64,000 nucleotides of DNA from Aquimarina latercula DSM 2041 (GTDB taxonomy: Bacteria; Bacteroidota; Bacteroidia; Flavobacteriales; Flavobacteriaceae). The position numbers and the translations under genes were made by a program. The notes under the pieces are model-generated. The model was not told the DNA's origin. It saw nothing but the letters and a program-made list of their open reading frames with translations, and made no database searches. The stretch covers positions 372,001-436,000 of the forward strand of contig NZ_AUMK01000004.1 in the NCBI RefSeq assembly GCF_000430645.1, read 5' to 3'. Positions 26,966-36,324 of this stretch are shown here, piece after piece. The stretch's first letter is position 1; each line of letters starts with the position of its first letter.

Positions 26966-29029
26966 ATGCTAAAAAAGATAACTAATATTTTTGTTTTCTT
27001 CTGTTTAATTATCGGAATAACATCTTGTTCTAATCAAGATATTCTCGACAAAAATGAAAGAGAGTGGCTGTTACAACAAGATACTATTTCCGTTGCAGTA
27101 TATGCGTACTATCCTCCTTATCAATTTATAAATAAAAAAGATAGTATCGATGGTATTTTAGTAGATCACTTCGGTCTTATTGAAAACAAAATTGGTTATC
27201 GTTTTCGAAAAAAATATTATACAAATTGGTCAAACTTAATCGAAGATGCTCAAAATAAAAAAATTGATATAGTATTGGAAATGCAGGAAACTGCTGGACG
27301 AGAAAAATATCTAAATTTTTACACTAAATTTTTCGAAACTCCTTTCGTTTTAGTGGTTAAAGAAGAGGTCGATAGCACATTAAAGCTTAATGATTTTCTA
27401 GATAAAAGGGTTACAGTCCCAAAAGGGTACTCTATAGACGACTATCTTAAGCAAAATTATCCCGATTTAAATATTAAGAATTATCCTGATGATATTACCT
27501 GTTTACTTAAATTACAATCAGGAGAAGCGGATGCATATATTGGCGGAAAGGCATTGGTCAATTATTTAATAAAGTCGGAAGGTATTACTGGGTTAAAAGT
27601 TATTACAGAAATTGATTACAGTTACATCCCCAGCATAGCTGTTACTAAAGACAATAAAATATTAAACGAAATAATCGCTAAAGCCACACGTACTATTACT
27701 GATGAAGAAAAACAAGAAATACTCGACAATTGGCTTTTTGATGTTGTAAAACCATTTTACAAAAAACCAAAGTTTTGGATCATTTCATCAATTACATTCT
27801 TCGCCGCTCTGGCAAGTATTATTTTAATACATTTTTATTTAAAGTTTAAAATCAAACAAAGGACCAAAGAACTTCAAATTGCTAAGGATAAAGCCGAAGA
27901 GAGTAATAGAATTAAAACTAATTTTATTCAGAATATCTCGCATGAAATTAGAACTCCTATGAATGGGATTATGGGCTTTTCAGAATTATTAAAATCTGGA
28001 ACAATAACAGAGGAAGAAAGGCAAGAGTATACTAAAATTATTATTGAAAGTGGTAAAGATTTAATTCACTCCGTTGACAATATTTTGGAAATTTCTGTAT
28101 TAGAAACTAAACAAAGTAAAATTAGATTTACACCAACGAATTTGGAAGAATTACTTCTAGAATTAATCTCCGAATATTCATCTAAAGCTAATGAAAAGAA
28201 CTTAAGTATTGAGTTAGATCACAAAATTCCAAAAGAAAAAAGCACAATTATTACAGATCAACCAAAACTATATAAAATATTGAGTGGCTTAATTGATAAT
28301 GGTATTAAATTCACCCATACTGGTTCAATAATAATCTTTTCTTATCTTGTACAAGATTATGTTGCTATATCCATAAAAGATACCGGAATAGGAATAAAAC
28401 CAAAAGATCAAGATATTATTTTTAAGAGTTTCTCACAATCAGAAAAAGAAATCTCTAAAAATTTTGGAGGTCTTGGGTTGGGCCTAGCGATTGCTAAACA
28501 ATATACCGACTTAATCGGAGGAAATATTTCCTTTATAAGTAAAGAAAATGAAGGAAGTTCCTTCTTACTAAAAATTCCATATACCCCAATGCAGAATAAC
28601 GCAGAACTAGCTACTAAAAAAAAAGGAGAAATAATTCCAGAAAAACATGTCATACTAATTGCTGAAGATGGCGAAATCAACTTCTTATTTTTAAAAACAG
28701 TTTTAACTAAGATGATTGATTTCGAATTTGTTATTTACCGTGCTAAAAACGGAAAAGAAGCTGTAGAAATATGTGAAGGAAATGAAAAGATTAATTTGGT
28801 TTTAATGGATATCAAAATGCCTATTATGGATGGTTATGATGCGACTAAACGTATAAAAAAAATGCGCCCAGATCTTCCAGTTGTAGCTCAAACAGCATAT
28901 TCCACCGAAGAAGATATAGAAAAAGCATTAGCAGCAGGGTGTGATGACTTTCTTGCTAAACCAGTAGATCAAAAAATATTGAGACCAATATTAGATAAGT
29001 ACATTTCTATATTTAGAAATAAACAATAG
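26966..29029 (+). CDS. Hybrid sensor histidine kinase with SBP_bac_3 sensor, intact H-box
   Basis: 687 residues with the same domain order as the preceding paralogue: lipoprotein-like signal (ITSC), SBP_bac_3 sensor (VYAYYPPYQFI), membrane helix near 270-292, HisKA with NISHEIRTPMNG (His326), HATPase (DNGIKFTHTG, DTGIGIKP, GLGLGLAIAKQ) and receiver (Asp615 in LMDIKMP, AKPVD). The periplasmic domain resembles amino-acid-binding proteins, so the signal may be a small polar solute. No separate DNA-binding response regulator is nearby, so phosphate may flow to a distant phosphotransfer protein. It is 8 bases from the DUF1853 gene, with which it seems co-transcribed. Confidence 0.9.
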   Translation: MLKKITNIFVFFCLIIGITSCSNQDILDKNEREWLLQQDTISVAVYAYYPPYQFINKKDSIDGILVDHFGLIENKIGYRFRKKYYTNWSNLIEDAQNKKIDIVLEMQETAGREKYLNFYTKFFETPFVLVVKEEVDSTLKLNDFLDKRVTVPKGYSIDDYLKQNYPDLNIKNYPDDITCLLKLQSGEADAYIGGKALVNYLIKSEGITGLKVITEIDYSYIPSIAVTKDNKILNEIIAKATRTITDEEKQEILDNWLFDVVKPFYKKPKFWIISSITFFAALASIILIHFYLKFKIKQRTKELQIAKDKAEESNRIKTNFIQNISHEIRTPMNGIMGFSELLKSGTITEEERQEYTKIIIESGKDLIHSVDNILEISVLETKQSKIRFTPTNLEELLLELISEYSSKANEKNLSIELDHKIPKEKSTIITDQPKLYKILSGLIDNGIKFTHTGSIIIFSYLVQDYVAISIKDTGIGIKPKDQDIIFKSFSQSEKEISKNFGGLGLGLAIAKQYTDLIGGNISFISKENEGSSFLLKIPYTPMQNNAELATKKKGEIIPEKHVILIAEDGEINFLFLKTVLTKMIDFEFVIYRAKNGKEAVEICEGNEKINLVLMDIKMPIMDGYDATKRIKKMRPDLPVVAQTAYSTEEDIEKALAAGCDDFLAKPVDQKILRPILDKYISIFRNKQ

Positions 29030-29037
29030 TATAAATA

Positions 29038-29859
29038 ATGTCTTTTGAACATCAGTATGCTGGTTTTATAAACAGCAACCTATTATGGAAAGATAACAGT
29101 CTTTTTGAACTTTCTCAGTTTGATTTACGCAACTCAAATAGTAATTCTTTCGAAGAGTTTTCTATTAACATTGCACCTAATGAAGTATTAGGAAAAAGAA
29201 TTGAACACTTTTTTGAACATTACATCCATAGTACTAATGATTATAAATTGATATTAAAAGGTCTGCAGATATTCAAAAACAAGATAACTATTGGAGAATT
29301 AGATTTTATAATAGAAGATTTACGTAAAAAAAACATTTTACACATTGAATTGGTTTATAAATTCTATCTATACAACCCTAAAAAAAGTTCTATTATCTTA
29401 GAAAGATGGATTGGTCCTAATCAAAAAGATAGTTTATTAGAAAAAGTAACCAAATTAAAAGAAAAACAATTACCGCTACTCTATCGTTCTGAAACTGTAT
29501 TAAAACTTCGAGAACTAAATATTGATCCAAACAGAGTACTACAAAAAGTGTGTTTTTTTGGAAATTTATTTGTTCCTCTATCCTATCTAAACAAGAAACT
29601 TACTGATCTAAATAATAGTTGTATACAAGGATTTTGGATACATGAAAAAGATTTTACATCAGATAAGTATGGCTCTCGACAGTATTTCATCCCAGAGAAG
29701 AAAGATTGGGTCACACACCCAAAACATAATAGAGTTTGGAACTCTTATATGGCAATACTAGAAGAGCTTCAAATACAACTGATCAAAAAAAAATCTCCAT
29801 TACTTTGGATAAAAAGTAATGAAGATTCTTTTACCAAGTGTTTCATTGTTTGGTGGTAA
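29038..29859 (+). CDS. DUF1853 family protein, PD-(D/E)xK-like
   Basis: 273 residues, no signal peptide. The block GELDFIIED followed about 12 residues later by HIELVYKFYLY, then a long C-terminal part with GFWIHEKDF and WVTHP segments, matches DUF1853 as I remember it. The acidic-x-D ... E-x-x-x-K spacing resembles the active site of PD-(D/E)xK nuclease folds, but this is by eye only. It follows the second sensor kinase by 8 bases and converges with the AAA ATPase gene, 11 bases away, with no terminator visible between them. Confidence 0.7.
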   Translation: MSFEHQYAGFINSNLLWKDNSLFELSQFDLRNSNSNSFEEFSINIAPNEVLGKRIEHFFEHYIHSTNDYKLILKGLQIFKNKITIGELDFIIEDLRKKNILHIELVYKFYLYNPKKSSIILERWIGPNQKDSLLEKVTKLKEKQLPLLYRSETVLKLRELNIDPNRVLQKVCFFGNLFVPLSYLNKKLTDLNNSCIQGFWIHEKDFTSDKYGSRQYFIPEKKDWVTHPKHNRVWNSYMAILEELQIQLIKKKSPLLWIKSNEDSFTKCFIVWW

Positions 29860-29870
29860 TAATTTTATGA

Positions 29871-31334
29871 TTATAAGTCATTTATATAACTACCGTATAA
29901 ATCCTTAAACCTAAAACCTTCAGACAGTCGATATTTGCTTAATTTTTTATGTTCCACTAACCCCCATAACAAGAATTCTTTCATAAAATAGCTGTCTTTT
30001 TCATCTATATCATCTTGATACTTTTTAATGAGATTGTTTAACGGAATAATTTCATCTAATTTTTTCTTATAGTCTTCTTCAGAAATTTCATCCAAAAGCT
30101 CAAAACCGCTTTGTTCAAAAAACCAGTCAATCAACTCTTGATATGGGCTTCTCTCACTCTCTCTTTCTAACTTCTCAATTTTTGGAAAAAAATCGGCGAA
30201 TAATGTTTTAATAGAATCAGAGATTAAAGTATGAGCTACAGATGCTGCTCCTTCTTGCTCACCTTCATATACTAACTCTACTTTACCTGTTATTGCCGGA
30301 ACTACGCCCATAAAATCACTAAGTCTTAAAAAAGTGTATTCGTCTCCAGATTTAAGAGCTCTATACTCTGCAGTACTTAATAAATTTTCGTATGCAGTAA
30401 TACTCATTCTAGCACTTACACCACTTTTAGCATCGATGAATTCACTTTCTCTAGCCTGAAAACTAATTTGTTCTAATAAATCCTTGGCTAAATCAGGCAC
30501 ATAGACCAGTGTACTTTGTCTAGAATCTAACTTTGCTTCTTGCTGAGTAATTGTTTTAGCAATCTCTATACTTTCTGGATAATGCGTTAGTATCTGAGAA
30601 CCAATCCTATCTTTTAGAGGAGTTACAATACTACCTCTATTAGTATAATCTTCTGGATTTGCAGTAAATACAAACTGCATATCTAACGGCAATCGAAGTT
30701 TAAATCCTCTAATTTGGATATCTCCTTCTTGTAAAATATTAAATAATGCCACCTGAATACGAGCTTGTAAATCAGGTAATTCATTAATTACAAAAATACA
30801 ACGATTGGCTCTTGGGATCATCCCAAAATGAATAACTCTATCATCTGCATAACTTAGCTTTAGATTTGCAGCTTTGATTGGATCTACATCACCAATAATA
30901 TCTGCTACCGTAACATCAGGAGTAGCCAATTTTTCGGCAAACCGATCATTTCTATGCATCCAAGAAACAGGTGTGTCATCACCTTTTTCTTCAATCAATG
31001 TAACTGCATATCTTGATATCGGGTTAAACGGATCATCATTAATCTCTGATCCAGTAACAACTGGAATCCATTCGTCTAACAAATTAATCATTTGTCTTGC
31101 TAGACGAGTTTTTGCTTGACCTCGCAAACCTAATAAATTAATATTGTGCCTAGATAATATTGCTCGTTCTAACTCCGGAATAACAGTATTCTCATATCCA
31201 TGAATTCCTGTAAAAGTATCCTCATTATTACCTATTTTAATTCTCAAATTTTCTCTAAGCTCGTCTTTTATACTTCTACTATGATATCCCGATGCTTTTA
31301 GCTCACCAAATGTTTTTATATTTTTAAAATCCAT
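29871..31334 (-). CDS. MoxR/magnesium-chelatase-like AAA+ ATPase
   Basis: 487 residues, soluble. The Walker A region is atypical, GLRGQAKTRLAR, and the sensor/Walker B part reads CIFVINELPDLQARIQVALFNILQEGDIQIRG, with FVFTANPEDYTNRGSIVTPLKDRIGSQ after it. These are features of ChlI/BchI-like and MoxR-type ATPases that work with VWA-domain proteins. It lies 38 bases downstream of a VWA gene on the same strand, making a standard ATPase-VWA chaperone pair, probably for metal insertion or complex assembly; the client is unknown. Confidence 0.83.
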   Translation of the reverse strand: MDFKNIKTFGELKASGYHSRSIKDELRENLRIKIGNNEDTFTGIHGYENTVIPELERAILSRHNINLLGLRGQAKTRLARQMINLLDEWIPVVTGSEINDDPFNPISRYAVTLIEEKGDDTPVSWMHRNDRFAEKLATPDVTVADIIGDVDPIKAANLKLSYADDRVIHFGMIPRANRCIFVINELPDLQARIQVALFNILQEGDIQIRGFKLRLPLDMQFVFTANPEDYTNRGSIVTPLKDRIGSQILTHYPESIEIAKTITQQEAKLDSRQSTLVYVPDLAKDLLEQISFQARESEFIDAKSGVSARMSITAYENLLSTAEYRALKSGDEYTFLRLSDFMGVVPAITGKVELVYEGEQEGAASVAHTLISDSIKTLFADFFPKIEKLERESERSPYQELIDWFFEQSGFELLDEISEEDYKKKLDEIIPLNNLIKKYQDDIDEKDSYFMKEFLLWGLVEHKKLSKYRLSEGFRFKDLYGSYINDL

Positions 31335-31372
31335 ATTTTCTTTTCCGAAATATTCTTTATTTATTATCTTTT

Positions 31373-32503
31373 TTATCCTTTAATTCTTTTTTTTCTATTC
31401 GCTTCGTAGTCTTCAAAAATCATCTCACCAAGCCCTTTTAAACCAGTATAAAAAGCTTTACCTTGATTCGCATGGGTAAACTCTCTTACAAACTGCATTA
31501 AATAAGGATCCTGTGCGATCATAAACGTAGTAATAGGTATATGTAACTTTCTAGCTTGCTGTGCCATCATATAACACTTATTCACAATATTGCGATCCAA
31601 CCCATTACTGTTTTTATAATACTGTCCATCTGGCATTCTTAAACAACTAGGCTTCCCATCGGTAATCATAAAAATTTGCTTATTTGTATTACGCTTTCTT
31701 CTTAACATATCCATAGCCAACTGCAATCCCGCAACAGTATTCGTATGATAAGGTCCAACTTGTAAATATGGTAAATCTTTAATTGCAATTGGCCAAGCAT
31801 CATTTCCAAACACCAAAATATCTAAGGTATCTTTCGGGTATCTTGTCGTAATAAGTTCTGCTAATGCCATTGCCACCTTTTTAGCAGGAGTAATTCTATC
31901 CTCGCCATACAATATCATACTATGACTGATATCAATCATCAATACAGTACTCATCTGCGCCTTATACTGTGTTTCTTCTACAACAAGATCATCCTCAGTA
32001 AGGTGTAAATCTCCGATACCATGGTTAATCTGAGCATTTTTTAAACTTTCTGTAATTGATATTCTTTCTAATCCATCACCATATTGATAATTCCTATATT
32101 CTCCGGCGTGTTCGTCTCCTCTTCCTGTATATTTAGTTCTATGGTTTCCTGATCCACTACGCTTTAAATTACCAAAAATTTGATCTAATGCTCTTTTACG
32201 AATTGCTCTTTCTGTCTTAGCTGTAATAGACATTCCGCCTTTTCCATCAGGTTTGATTTCCTCTCGGATATATCCTTTTTTCTTTAAATCCTCAATAAAA
32301 TCATCTAATGTGTATTCTTCTGTGGTAAGTTTGTATTCTTTATCCAATTCTCTCATCCAATCCAAAGCCTCATCTAGGTCGCCAGAAGTGTGAGTAATAA
32401 TCTCCTGAAAAATATCAAAAAGCTTATCAAATGGAGATTGCTCAGGTGCTTCATAGTTTTTAAAAGCGAACCCTTTTTTTAAAAATCCCTTTTTCTCTTT
32501 CAT
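31373..32503 (-). CDS. VWA-domain protein (ChlD/CoxE-like partner of the AAA+ ATPase)
   Basis: 376 residues, soluble. The N-terminal half is charged and helical (DKLFDIFQEI, LDEALDWMREL). The C-terminal von Willebrand A domain has the MIDAS DISHS motif at residues 191-195, the Thr-containing NTVAGL loop and the MITDGKPS strand. Such proteins act with MoxR/ChlI ATPases. It is the first gene of the minus-strand pair. Confidence 0.87.
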   Translation of the reverse strand: MKEKKGFLKKGFAFKNYEAPEQSPFDKLFDIFQEIITHTSGDLDEALDWMRELDKEYKLTTEEYTLDDFIEDLKKKGYIREEIKPDGKGGMSITAKTERAIRKRALDQIFGNLKRSGSGNHRTKYTGRGDEHAGEYRNYQYGDGLERISITESLKNAQINHGIGDLHLTEDDLVVEETQYKAQMSTVLMIDISHSMILYGEDRITPAKKVAMALAELITTRYPKDTLDILVFGNDAWPIAIKDLPYLQVGPYHTNTVAGLQLAMDMLRRKRNTNKQIFMITDGKPSCLRMPDGQYYKNSNGLDRNIVNKCYMMAQQARKLHIPITTFMIAQDPYLMQFVREFTHANQGKAFYTGLKGLGEMIFEDYEANRKKRIKG

Positions 32504-32636
32504 TATATAAATTTAGCATATTTTGTAAAAGATATATACTGAACTCAATGCTAATAATAGATAATTAACAAATGTTTTGGAATTGTTCTGGCTTAAAGAC
32601 ACTTTTATCTAAAAACAATAAACACTAAACAATTCT

Positions 32637-32644
32637 TATCTTTG
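32637..32644 (+). promoter_or_regulatory. -7 promoter element before the M28 peptidase gene
   Basis: TATCTTTG at 32637-32644 matches the TAnnTTTG box and lies 63 bases before the start codon. No good -33 TTG is present at the expected distance, so the call rests on the -7 box alone. Confidence 0.4.
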
Positions 32645-32707
32645 AGACATCAAGTATATTTTTAAGAATATATTCTTATAATAATCAAAAGTCATCTTAC
32701 TCAGTTT

Positions 32708-34174
32708 ATGAAGAATTCATTCCTATTGTTACTCTTTCTTTTTCCATTTATAAATTATAGCCAAAATGATATCGAAAAAGTAAAAACTACAATTTCAAAA
32801 AGTGAAATTGAAGGGCACATTTATTTTTTGGCATCTGATGAACTAAAAGGTAGACAAACTGGAACTGCTGAGAATAAAATAGCTGCTCAATATCTAGCTA
32901 ATATGCTACGTTCTTATGGAGTAAAACCCGTTACAGAAGATAAAAGTTATCTTCAGAAAGTCGTACTTAATTCAGTATCTCAATTTGATAAAGCAGAACT
33001 GAAAATAAAAAATTTTAGTACTTCAAAAATCGTAACAATAAACAAAACGAATACATCCTATTCTGGTTCATTGGCATTTGTTAATTATGGTTTCGAAAAA
33101 GACTATGCTAATGTAGATGTAAAGGGTAAAATAGTTGTTTCATATTCTGGAACAAAAGAAAATAGTAACCTAAGATTTGCCTTTTCTAAAACACAAGAGA
33201 AAATCAAAATTGCAAAAGAAAAAGGTGCCATTGGCATTATTGAGCTTAATAATATTGATAATAGAACTTGGTCTCAATTAGATCATAGTTTTAATGGAGA
33301 AAAAATGTATATTTCTGAAGAAGACACATCTAATAATTTCACTTATTTATGGGTAAATGACCAAAAAGAAGAAATTAGTAAATTCTTTACAGACAAAAAT
33401 GAGGTGAATGGATCAATTAATATTCAAGGTATCAAGAAAGGTAACATAACTACTCAAAATGTTGTTGGAATGGTTGAAGGAACGGATCCAAAACTTAAAG
33501 ATGAATACATTATTTATTCTGCTCATTATGACCATGTGGGTATAGGGAAAGCTGTCGATAATGACTCTATTTATAACGGAGCAAGAGATAATGCAGTTGG
33601 AACTGTTACAGTATTGTCTGCAGCGAAAAATATTGCTAAGTATCCAACTAAAAGGTCGGCTTTATTTATATTGTTTACCGGAGAAGAAAAAGGATTGCTA
33701 GGTAGCAAATGGTATGTAGAAAACCCCTTGATTCCTTTAAATAAAATGGTATACTGTTTTAATAGTGATAATGGTGGATATAATGATACTAGTATAGCCA
33801 CAATTGTTGGTCTAGAACGAACTACTGCGTCGGATGATATAAAGAAGGCTGCAACTCCTTTTGGACTCAAAGCAATTGATGATCCAGCTCCTGAACAAGG
33901 GTTATTCGATAGATCAGATAATGTACATTTTGCTGCTAAAGGAATTCCTGCTCCAACATTTAGTATGGGGTTTACTGCTTTTGACGAAGAAATAACAAAA
34001 TATTATCATCAGGTAACCGACAATCCCGACACCCTGGATTATGATTATCTTTTAAAATTCTTCCAATCCTATGTGTTGGCGTGCCGAAATATTGCTAATA
34101 ACCCTAAAACACCTTTCTGGGTAGAAGGTGATAAATACTATGATGCTGGTATAAAATTATATAACAAAAAATAA
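32708..34174 (+). CDS. Secreted M28-family metallopeptidase with PA domain
   Basis: 488 residues with a Sec signal (ends INYSQ). A PA-type insert (about 110-240, GKIVVSYSG, KGAIGIIEL) precedes the catalytic part. All expected zinc ligands are visible: His/Asp in SAHYDHVG, Asp in GARDNAVG, Glu pair in TGEEKGLLG, Asp in NSDNGG, and the late His in YYHQVTDNPDT. It should cleave N-terminal residues from peptides in the periplasm or medium. Contrast this with the M28 gene at 6933, where the first ligand is changed. The serine hydrolase gene follows by 24 bases. Confidence 0.88.
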   Translation: MKNSFLLLLFLFPFINYSQNDIEKVKTTISKSEIEGHIYFLASDELKGRQTGTAENKIAAQYLANMLRSYGVKPVTEDKSYLQKVVLNSVSQFDKAELKIKNFSTSKIVTINKTNTSYSGSLAFVNYGFEKDYANVDVKGKIVVSYSGTKENSNLRFAFSKTQEKIKIAKEKGAIGIIELNNIDNRTWSQLDHSFNGEKMYISEEDTSNNFTYLWVNDQKEEISKFFTDKNEVNGSINIQGIKKGNITTQNVVGMVEGTDPKLKDEYIIYSAHYDHVGIGKAVDNDSIYNGARDNAVGTVTVLSAAKNIAKYPTKRSALFILFTGEEKGLLGSKWYVENPLIPLNKMVYCFNSDNGGYNDTSIATIVGLERTTASDDIKKAATPFGLKAIDDPAPEQGLFDRSDNVHFAAKGIPAPTFSMGFTAFDEEITKYYHQVTDNPDTLDYDYLLKFFQSYVLACRNIANNPKTPFWVEGDKYYDAGIKLYNKK

Positions 34175-34198
34175 ATTGTCATTTTATAATCGGTTCAT

Positions 34199-35344
34199 AT
34201 GAAATCAATTGTTTTAATTAGTTTTATAAGTCTACTTATGATATCCTGTAGTCAGCAAGATCCTTTAGAGAAAATCTTAAACTCGGATACACCACAAATA
34301 GCAAACGTAAGTAAGAATATAGAGAAATACGAAGTTCAGATTTTATATAGTCAAATCAACCGAAATAAAAAAGGTCAAGTAACATTTACGGATTACGAAT
34401 TTAATGTTTCAGATAGCACCTATTTTTATCCAGCAAGCTCAGTTAAATTCCCAATTGCTTTACTTGCTTTAGAAAAATTAAACACGTTACAAAAAAATGA
34501 TATCCCTATTTCTAAAGAAACTAATTTTATTACAGAACAAGATTCTGCATACTCCTCTATAGATAAAGAAATCATTAAAATTTTTGCAGTAAGTGATAAT
34601 CAAGCCTACAATCGATTATTTGAATTTCTTGGACAAGATTATATCAATCAAAAGCTAAACTCTAAAAATATCAATAGTAGAATATCTCATCGGTTATCGA
34701 CTAATAATGCTTCTAATACTAAATCTCAATCATTAATTTTTAAAAAAAACATACAAGATAGTATTCCATTATATAAACAATCAGGTATAGAAAATTTACC
34801 TAGTGCCGAATTAGCATTAAAAGATGTACTAAAAGGTAAAGGTTATATTCTTAATGATTCACTAATTTCAACTCCAAAAGATTTTTCACAGAAAAATTAT
34901 CTTCCGTTAAGATCATTACACGGGCTAATGAAACGTATTCAATTTCCTGATACATTTACTCCAAAAGAACGTTTTAAAATCTCAGAAAGGGATCGTGATT
35001 TTATAATTAAAGCTATGAAGACACTTCCATATGAAGCTGGCTACGACAGAAAAGAATATTATGATGGATATGTTAAGTTTTTTATGTTTGGTGACACAAA
35101 AAAAGATATTCCTAAACATATAGAAATCTATAATAAAGTAGGATATGCTTATGGTTATCTTACCGATTGCGCATATTTTAAAGACACAAAAAACAATGTA
35201 GAATTTATATTATCGGCTACAATACATGTAAACGAAAATGAAATCTATAACGATGATAATTATGAATATGATAAAATCGGAATTCCATTTCTAGCGCAAT
35301 TAGGAAGAATGATCCACGACTTAGAAAAACAAAAAAGTAAATAA
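34199..35344 (+). CDS. Lipoprotein class A beta-lactamase-like serine hydrolase
   Basis: 381 residues with an SPase II signal (MISC, Cys17). The penicillin-recognising motifs are present: SSVK (Ser80-Lys83) and SDN (132-134), and a KVG in place of the KTG box (YNKVGYAYGY). The protein is longer than true class A beta-lactamases and lacks a clear omega-loop ExxLN, so it may be a peptidase-like or esterase-like relative and not an antibiotic-degrading enzyme. It probably sits in the same transcript as the M28 peptidase. Confidence 0.75.
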   Translation: MKSIVLISFISLLMISCSQQDPLEKILNSDTPQIANVSKNIEKYEVQILYSQINRNKKGQVTFTDYEFNVSDSTYFYPASSVKFPIALLALEKLNTLQKNDIPISKETNFITEQDSAYSSIDKEIIKIFAVSDNQAYNRLFEFLGQDYINQKLNSKNINSRISHRLSTNNASNTKSQSLIFKKNIQDSIPLYKQSGIENLPSAELALKDVLKGKGYILNDSLISTPKDFSQKNYLPLRSLHGLMKRIQFPDTFTPKERFKISERDRDFIIKAMKTLPYEAGYDRKEYYDGYVKFFMFGDTKKDIPKHIEIYNKVGYAYGYLTDCAYFKDTKNNVEFILSATIHVNENEIYNDDNYEYDKIGIPFLAQLGRMIHDLEKQKSK

Positions 35345-35560
35345 TTTCGTTTCTAAAACGACTTTTCTTTAACAATTTCTCAAAATAAACCCTTAATTAC
35401 CCGATAAAATCTCAAACTTTAAGAAATATTGATCTTTTTTTAACAAAATTATATATTCAAAAGACATCTAATGAACTAATTTTATAATCCCTTAGTTTTA
35501 AGAACGTTTAAGTTTAGTACAAATAACAACAAAATATGGTTACACATTTTATAATTAAGT

Positions 35561-35595
35561 AACTATATACAATACAATAAATATAGTATATAGTT
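35561..35595. repeat. 10-bp perfect inverted repeat upstream of 35612
   Basis: AACTATATAC (35561-35570) and GTATATAGTT (35586-35595) are exact inverted copies around a 15-base spacer, 16 bases before the start of the small protein gene. It could be an operator or a 5' leader hairpin. The rest of 35345-35611 is AT-rich with nothing recognised. Confidence 0.4.
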
Positions 35596-35611
35596 TTAAA
35601 AACAAGAACAT

Positions 35612-35965
35612 ATGAAACAATATATACTATTCTTATTATTATTTACCTTCGGCTTATTATACCCTAATAATCTTTTTATAACATCAAATTCTTCAATGAT
35701 AATTCAAAATCAGATTGATAGAAAACTATCTGAAGATGAAGAAAAAAAACGTGGATTAGATTTATTAGCCACAGAAATTATTGAACAAATTGATGAAATT
35801 GATTTAAGAAAAATGGCTCGATCTGCCATTTTTGAAACTTCTTATGGATTTAGATGGAAAATGGTCAATCTTCATACAGGAAATATTATTATCATAAAAG
35901 TTGATAAGAATTTTAAATTAATTTCCGCCAGAAATAGTAAGAAAAAGAAAATAATGACCCCCTAA
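35612..35965 (+). CDS. Small secreted protein of unknown function
   Basis: 117 residues with a probable signal peptide or anchor (residues 4-20) and a polar, Lys/Glu-rich mature part (LSEDEEKKRGLD, EIIEQIDEIDLRKMA). No family recognised. The 10-bp inverted repeat just upstream and the long leader suggest individual control. Confidence 0.5.
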   Translation: MKQYILFLLLFTFGLLYPNNLFITSNSSMIIQNQIDRKLSEDEEKKRGLDLLATEIIEQIDEIDLRKMARSAIFETSYGFRWKMVNLHTGNIIIIKVDKNFKLISARNSKKKKIMTP

Positions 35966-35976
35966 AATATAGATCG

Positions 35977-36210
35977 CTAGGCTAACATTGTTTTTAAATT
36001 TTCATAATCTTCTAAATACTCCCAATAGATAATTCTATCAAATGCATATTTGATCAAAATATACTTCTCGCTTACAGACAATATTCGATCTACCGAAACC
36101 AATTTTTTAGACGGAGATTTTACCTCAACTTCTTCTATTATTTCTTGATTTCTTGCATCAAATCCATGCACGATAGTATGATTATGCAAAGTAAGTTCTA
36201 TAAATTTCAT
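35977..36210 (-). CDS. Small protein of unknown function
   Basis: 77 residues from the ATG at 36210; an in-frame TTG eight codons upstream is rejected because the AAGAGGTT after it looks like the ribosome-binding site of the ATG. The protein starts MKFIELTLHNHTIV and is probably beta-rich. It converges with the preceding gene. No family recognised with confidence. Confidence 0.5.
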   Translation of the reverse strand: MKFIELTLHNHTIVHGFDARNQEIIEEVEVKSPSKKLVSVDRILSVSEKYILIKYAFDRIIYWEYLEDYENLKTMLA

Positions 36211-36324
36211 ATTATTAGTATTTAACCTCTTCAAATGTAGGTATTTTCTAACTTAACACCCCTTTAAGAGTTTCGCATTTTCATTTTCTTAACTTTAGCT
36301 TTTTAATTAGATAATCAATCAAAA

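Noticed and set aside
34199..35344. Antibiotic-resistance beta-lactamase
   Set aside because: Only SxxK, SDN and a KVG box match; length and missing omega-loop residues do not support a true class A beta-lactamase.
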